31,184 nt of DNA from a virus: the IMG/VR virus record IMGVR_UViG_3300034102_002356, positions 1 through 31,184 of that record; one strand, 5' to 3'. A program made the position numbers and the translations under genes. Positions 29,436 through 31,184 of this stretch are shown in pieces; the stretch's first letter is position 1; each line of letters begins with the position of its first letter. Below the pieces are notes generated by a model, which was not told where the DNA came from, did not search any database, and saw only the letters and a program-made list of their open reading frames with translations.

Positions 29436-29726
29436 TTAGGCCCGGTTCGGGTTTACTACGATTGCTTCGATCCGTTCGATTCGTTCGGTCTTGCAGGACC
29501 GCCAATCTTGCGCGGTGAGATCCCAGTAGGAGATCATGTTCTCCGGCATCCGGCGGGTTCCCTTCGGGATGTTCGCGCTCGGAATCAACTGGTCATCGTT
29601 GGTTCCCAACGCGATCCGCAGAGAGCCATCCATCTTGCGATAGACGAATCGAACGATGCCCACGGCCATTGCCGCGCGGAGGTTTGAGGCGAGAGGGTAG
29701 GAGGAAACGGTGGTGGTGAGTGTCAT
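29436..29726 (-). CDS. WYL_2/Sm-like SH3-barrel protein, leaderless
   Basis: A 96-residue single-domain protein: GIVRFVYRKMDGSLRIALGT, then PKGTRRMPENMISYWDLTAQ and DWRSCKTERIERIEAIV. The pattern 'VrF.YRK.DGS.R.A.GT...........yfDl....WRsfk...i..i' is that of the small WYL_2 family (Sm-like barrel). The residue after WRS, usually Phe, is Cys here. A second copy is the C-terminal domain of the gene at 26164. ATG at 29726 lies exactly 6 nt after TATACT. Molecular role unknown. Confidence 0.8.
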   Translation of the reverse strand: MTLTTTVSSYPLASNLRAAMAVGIVRFVYRKMDGSLRIALGTNDDQLIPSANIPKGTRRMPENMISYWDLTAQDWRSCKTERIERIEAIVVNPNRA

Positions 29727-29732
29727 GCCCGC

Positions 29733-29761
29733 AGTATAGCAGACGACTCCAAAGGTGTCAA
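29733..29761 (-). promoter_or_regulatory. Sigma70 promoter, ATG at +1 (WYL_2 gene)
   Basis: TTGACA at 29756-29761, TATACT at 29733-29738, 17-bp spacer, then 6 nt and ATG at 29726. Confidence 0.85.
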
Positions 29762-29775
29762 GTCACCACATGGCA

Positions 29776-29786
29776 AGTCCGATAAC
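29776..29786 (+). repeat. AGTCCGATAAC element, copy 2
   Basis: AGTCCGATAAC, again 7 bp before a -35 (29794). The whole 50-bp promoter unit is nearly the same as that at 28948-28998. Confidence 0.7.
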
Positions 29787-29793
29787 ACTCGGC

Positions 29794-29822
29794 TTGACAA
29801 CGGAGACACCTTGAGGTACAAT
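29794..29822 (+). promoter_or_regulatory. Sigma70 promoter, distal, for the 130-aa gene
   Basis: TTGACA at 29794-29799, TACAAT at 29817-29822, 17-bp spacer, then CTACTTGG. It is followed 62 bp later by a second promoter in the same direction. Confidence 0.8.
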
Positions 29823-29855
29823 CTACTTGGTGAAATAAAATAAAAACAGGGGGAA

Positions 29856-29866
29856 AGTCCGATAAC
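29856..29866 (+). repeat. AGTCCGATAAC element, copy 3
   Basis: AGTCCGATAAC, 18 bp before the -35 at 29885. The spacing is 11 bp (about one helix turn) more than in copies 1 and 2. Confidence 0.65.
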
Positions 29867-29884
29867 GCAATGTTGCATGGGGGC

Positions 29885-29913
29885 TTGACACCATCGGCAG
29901 CGTGTGGTAAGAT
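29885..29913 (+). promoter_or_regulatory. Sigma70 promoter, proximal, for the 130-aa gene
   Basis: TTGACA at 29885-29890, TAAGAT at 29908-29913, 17-bp spacer. The leader of about 45 nt has GGCCGAGTGGCC, a small hairpin, and GGAGA as Shine-Dalgarno before ATG at 29965. Confidence 0.75.
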
Positions 29914-29964
29914 TGGCGCATCGGGCCGAGTGGCCCATTCAACACCCTCTACGGAGACAGTCAG

Positions 29965-30357
29965 ATGAACAGCACCACCCAGTTCCTCCCCGGCTTTGAG
30001 TCCCTGATGATGGCCGATCCCCACCCATCCAACACGGCGAACACCCACTCTCCCCGTGGCCTCGGCGGCAAGCGCGGCGTTCGCTATTCGGCGTCCACCG
30101 AACAGATCGCAGGATCGAACTACGTTCACCGCGAGTTCCGCGCTGCGGTCTGGGCGCTCACCTCCGGCGACCGTTGCGTGTCGGTGAAGGTGCAGGCCGA
30201 TGCTTCGGACAGGATCGGCTACCACTTCGGATCCATGCTCGTCCGATCCGTCGATGGCAACTACGTTTCCATCGGCATGGACGCAGAGCAGATGCGTTCG
30301 GTCGCCGCTGCCCTCCTCGCCGCCGCCAACTCCTGCGGAGCCAAGTGGCGCAAGTAA
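29965..30357 (+). CDS. Hypothetical protein, 130 aa
   Basis: GC-rich gene with a leader and GGAGA before ATG, unlike its leaderless neighbours. The N-terminal 45 residues are polar and loose (SNTANTHSPRGLGGKRGVRY). The rest is a compact alpha/beta domain: HREFRAAVWALTSGDRCVSV, YHFGSMLVRSVDGNYVSIGM, then an Ala-rich helix AEQMRSVAAALLAAAN. I recognise no family. Two tandem promoters suggest high expression early in infection. It ends in a strong hairpin terminator that abuts the next promoter. Confidence 0.65.
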   Translation: MNSTTQFLPGFESLMMADPHPSNTANTHSPRGLGGKRGVRYSASTEQIAGSNYVHREFRAAVWALTSGDRCVSVKVQADASDRIGYHFGSMLVRSVDGNYVSIGMDAEQMRSVAAALLAAANSCGAKWRK

Positions 30358-30367
30358 GAACGGGATG

Positions 30368-30392
30368 GGGGAGGGGCTAACTGCCCCTCCCC
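30368..30392 (+). terminator. Hairpin terminator abutting the next -35
   Basis: GGGGAGGGGC, loop TAACT, GCCCCTCCCC: a perfect 10-bp stem, 10 nt past the stop codon. The next base (30393) begins TTGACT of the following promoter, so no T-run other than TT. Confidence 0.75.
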
Positions 30393-30422
30393 TTGACTTC
30401 CCGCACCCCTAGCAGGTACAAT
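30393..30422 (+). promoter_or_regulatory. Sigma70 promoter, ATG at +1 (63-aa gene)
   Basis: TTGACT at 30393-30398, TACAAT at 30417-30422, 18-bp spacer, then ACACCC and ATG at 30429. Near copy of the promoter at 30622-30650. Confidence 0.85.
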
Positions 30423-30428
30423 ACACCC

Positions 30429-30620
30429 ATGAACACGCTCTTCCCCGTCCTTCGCATCGGTTCGATCCTCAACGCCATTGCCGCTGGCATCTTCGGAGTA
30501 TGGATGGCTTTCAACGGAGACACCTATGGCAGCGTCTTCTGCCTTGTGATGGGAGCCATCTCCATCGTCCTCTCGCTGTTTGCCAATAAGTGCCAGAAAG
30601 AATATTTCTCCACTCGTTGA
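30429..30620 (+). CDS. Small membrane protein, two TM segments, leaderless
   Basis: A 63-residue protein with two hydrophobic helices: about residues 12-27 (ILNAIAAGIFGVWMAF) and 34-52 (GSVFCLVMGAISIVLSLFA), joined by a short acidic/Gly loop (NGDTYG), and a charged C-terminus (NKCQKEYFSTR). It is likely an inner-membrane protein. Superinfection exclusion or a lysis function are options but unproven. ATG at 30429 lies 6 nt after TACAAT. A longer frame from 30393 would begin at the -35. The stop codon TGA is followed by only one base before the next -35. Confidence 0.7.
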   Translation: MNTLFPVLRIGSILNAIAAGIFGVWMAFNGDTYGSVFCLVMGAISIVLSLFANKCQKEYFSTR

Positions 30621-30621
30621 C

Positions 30622-30650
30622 TTGACTTCCCGCACCACCTACGGTACAAT
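30622..30650 (+). promoter_or_regulatory. Sigma70 promoter, ATG at +1 (95-aa gene)
   Basis: TTGACT at 30622-30627, TACAAT at 30645-30650, 17-bp spacer, then ACACCC and ATG at 30657. It begins 1 bp after the stop of the preceding gene. Confidence 0.85.
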
Positions 30651-30656
30651 ACACCC

Positions 30657-30944
30657 ATGAATCGCACCACCGTTGCAGACCTCGTCCTTTCCGTTCGCCA
30701 CCTGAACTCGGCTATGGGATTCTCCGATGATGCCGCAGCAGCCATCGGCGTGAACTCCGCTCCCGGTTCCTACTTCTTGCAGGGAGCCTACGGAGGCTGG
30801 CAACTTCAGCGCGTCCACCCGATGGGTGGGTGCGAGTCCGTGACCTCGGGCTACCGCAGCAAGCGGGAACTGAACGAACTGGTGAACGCGATCCGCTACG
30901 GCGTATTGGAGGGGACGGTACGCATGACCGGGCTAACGATCTAA
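30657..30944 (+). CDS. Hypothetical protein, 95 aa, leaderless
   Basis: Small GC-rich gene. A helix (TTVADLVLSVRHLNSAMGF) is followed by a beta part SYFLQGAYGGWQLQRVHPMG and a last helix with SKRELNELVNAIRYGVLEG. The 'GaYGGW.L.r......v..GY.SKREL.e.i.ai' pattern looks like a small conserved phage family of unknown role. The start is set by TACAAT 6 nt before ATG. A terminator hairpin follows at 30982. Confidence 0.7.
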   Translation: MNRTTVADLVLSVRHLNSAMGFSDDAAAAIGVNSAPGSYFLQGAYGGWQLQRVHPMGGCESVTSGYRSKRELNELVNAIRYGVLEGTVRMTGLTI

Positions 30945-30981
30945 CGAGGTGGTGCTCGTCAACCGAAAAGGCTAACGCCCT

Positions 30982-31011
30982 GCCCCGGAAGTTCCGGGGC
31001 TAGGTTTTTTT
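30982..31011 (+). terminator. Intrinsic terminator
   Basis: GCCCCGGAA, 1-nt loop (effectively a longer loop at the tip), TTCCGGGGC, then TAGG and seven T. It ends the 95-aa gene. Confidence 0.9.
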
Positions 31012-31019
31012 ATTGGCAC

Positions 31020-31048
31020 TTGACATCGGACGGGATCTGTGATAGAAT
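31020..31048 (+). promoter_or_regulatory. Sigma70 promoter, convergent with the next
   Basis: TTGACA at 31020-31025, TAGAAT at 31043-31048, 17-bp spacer, then CTACTTGG. It faces the minus promoter at 31103-31132. Confidence 0.8.
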
Positions 31049-31102
31049 CTACTTGGTGTTCAAGTATAATAACGATTCTTTTTTCACTTGGGGACCAAGT
31101 AG

Positions 31103-31132
31103 ATTCTACCATACCACCCTCCACATTGTCAA
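31103..31132 (-). promoter_or_regulatory. Sigma70 promoter, convergent with the previous
   Basis: TTGACA at 31127-31132, TAGAAT at 31103-31108, 18-bp spacer, then CTACTTGG. No gene is seen on the minus strand until 29726, so its product may be a short RNA. Confidence 0.8.
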
Positions 31133-31137
31133 GTGGG

Positions 31138-31148
31138 GATATCGGACT
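31138..31148 (-). repeat. AGTCCGATATC element, copy 4
   Basis: AGTCCGATATC on the minus strand (one change from AGTCCGATAAC), 5 bp before the -35 at 31127-31132. Confidence 0.6.
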
Positions 31149-31175
31149 CTGTATGATTTTATTTCTTGCGAGTAC

Positions 31176-31181
31176 TTGACA
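31176..31181 (+). promoter_or_regulatory. Likely -35 of a promoter cut by the right edge
   Basis: TTGACA followed by CCC at the window end. The -10 lies outside. It follows the style of the other promoters of this block, but only the -35 can be seen. Confidence 0.4.
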
Positions 31182-31184
31182 CCC

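Noticed and set aside
28985-29518. GC-rich plus-strand ORFs opposite the 72- and 96-aa genes
   Set aside because: High GC keeps many frames open. The minus frames have promoters at fixed distance, terminators and, for the 96-aa gene, a known family.
29758-30225. 155-aa minus-strand ORF opposite the 130-aa gene
   Set aside because: It crosses two plus promoters and its Val/Gly/Arg-rich sequence is an antisense shadow.

Overview
The window is part of a T4-type tailed-phage (myovirus) genome, probably one of the divergent 'far-T4' phages. The evidence is a set of recognisable T4-like proteins: baseplate wedge gp6, gp25 and gp53, a gp27/gpD-type hub, a gp48-like tube cap, head-completion nuclease gp4, a gp19-family tube protein, hub/tail chaperone gp26, ssDNA-binding protein gp32 and late coactivator gp33. 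T4-type late promoter boxes (TATAAATA or CTAAATA) are also present. The host cannot be read from the sequence. Shine-Dalgarno sites are sparse and many genes appear to lack a leader, so the host probably initiates leaderless mRNAs well.

Layout. 1-6582 (minus): baseplate operon, tube cap -> gp53 -> hub (split over two ORFs) -> gp25 -> gp6 -> P2 gpI-like -> a gene cut by the left edge. 6617-9019 (plus, divergent): gp4, tube protein, gp26-like chaperone with a strong -1 frameshift signal, and an acidic repeat protein, ending in a two-way terminator. 9045-10193 (minus): gp33 and gp32. 10271-12542 (plus): two virion-type proteins and a terminator. 12596-14232: small early-type genes (winged-helix-like protein, HExxH metalloprotein, Dps/ferritin-like protein). 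14229-20625 (minus): virion-like proteins, including a 1268-residue protein with about 77 cysteines. 20643-21327 (minus): CDA-fold deaminase and an Sm-like small protein. 21385-22098 (plus): putative capsid-targeted muramidase. 22077-25941 (minus): GMP reductase, a CDKHVVKM-family protein, a GH130-like beta-propeller, a TPR-like protein and a GT25-like glycosyltransferase. 25981-27020 (minus): three small genes, one with a WYL_2/Sm-like domain. 27222-28296 (plus): two putative internal head proteins. 28297-31184: a GC-rich block of small genes with at least eleven near-consensus sigma70 promoters.

Two regulatory themes stand out. First, the gp26-like gene carries an in-frame T TTT TTT heptamer, a perfect 9-bp stem-loop 7 nt downstream and an upstream SD-like AAGGAGG. 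A -1 shift would add 67 residues, giving a G/GT- or E/E'-like pair of tail chaperones. Second, five small genes in the GC-rich block place ATG exactly 6 nt after the -10 box, and several late genes place ATG 5-6 nt after the late box, so the predicted +1 falls on the start codon. The GC-rich block also repeats the element AGTCCGATAAC next to its -35 boxes, and terminator hairpins run straight into the next -35.
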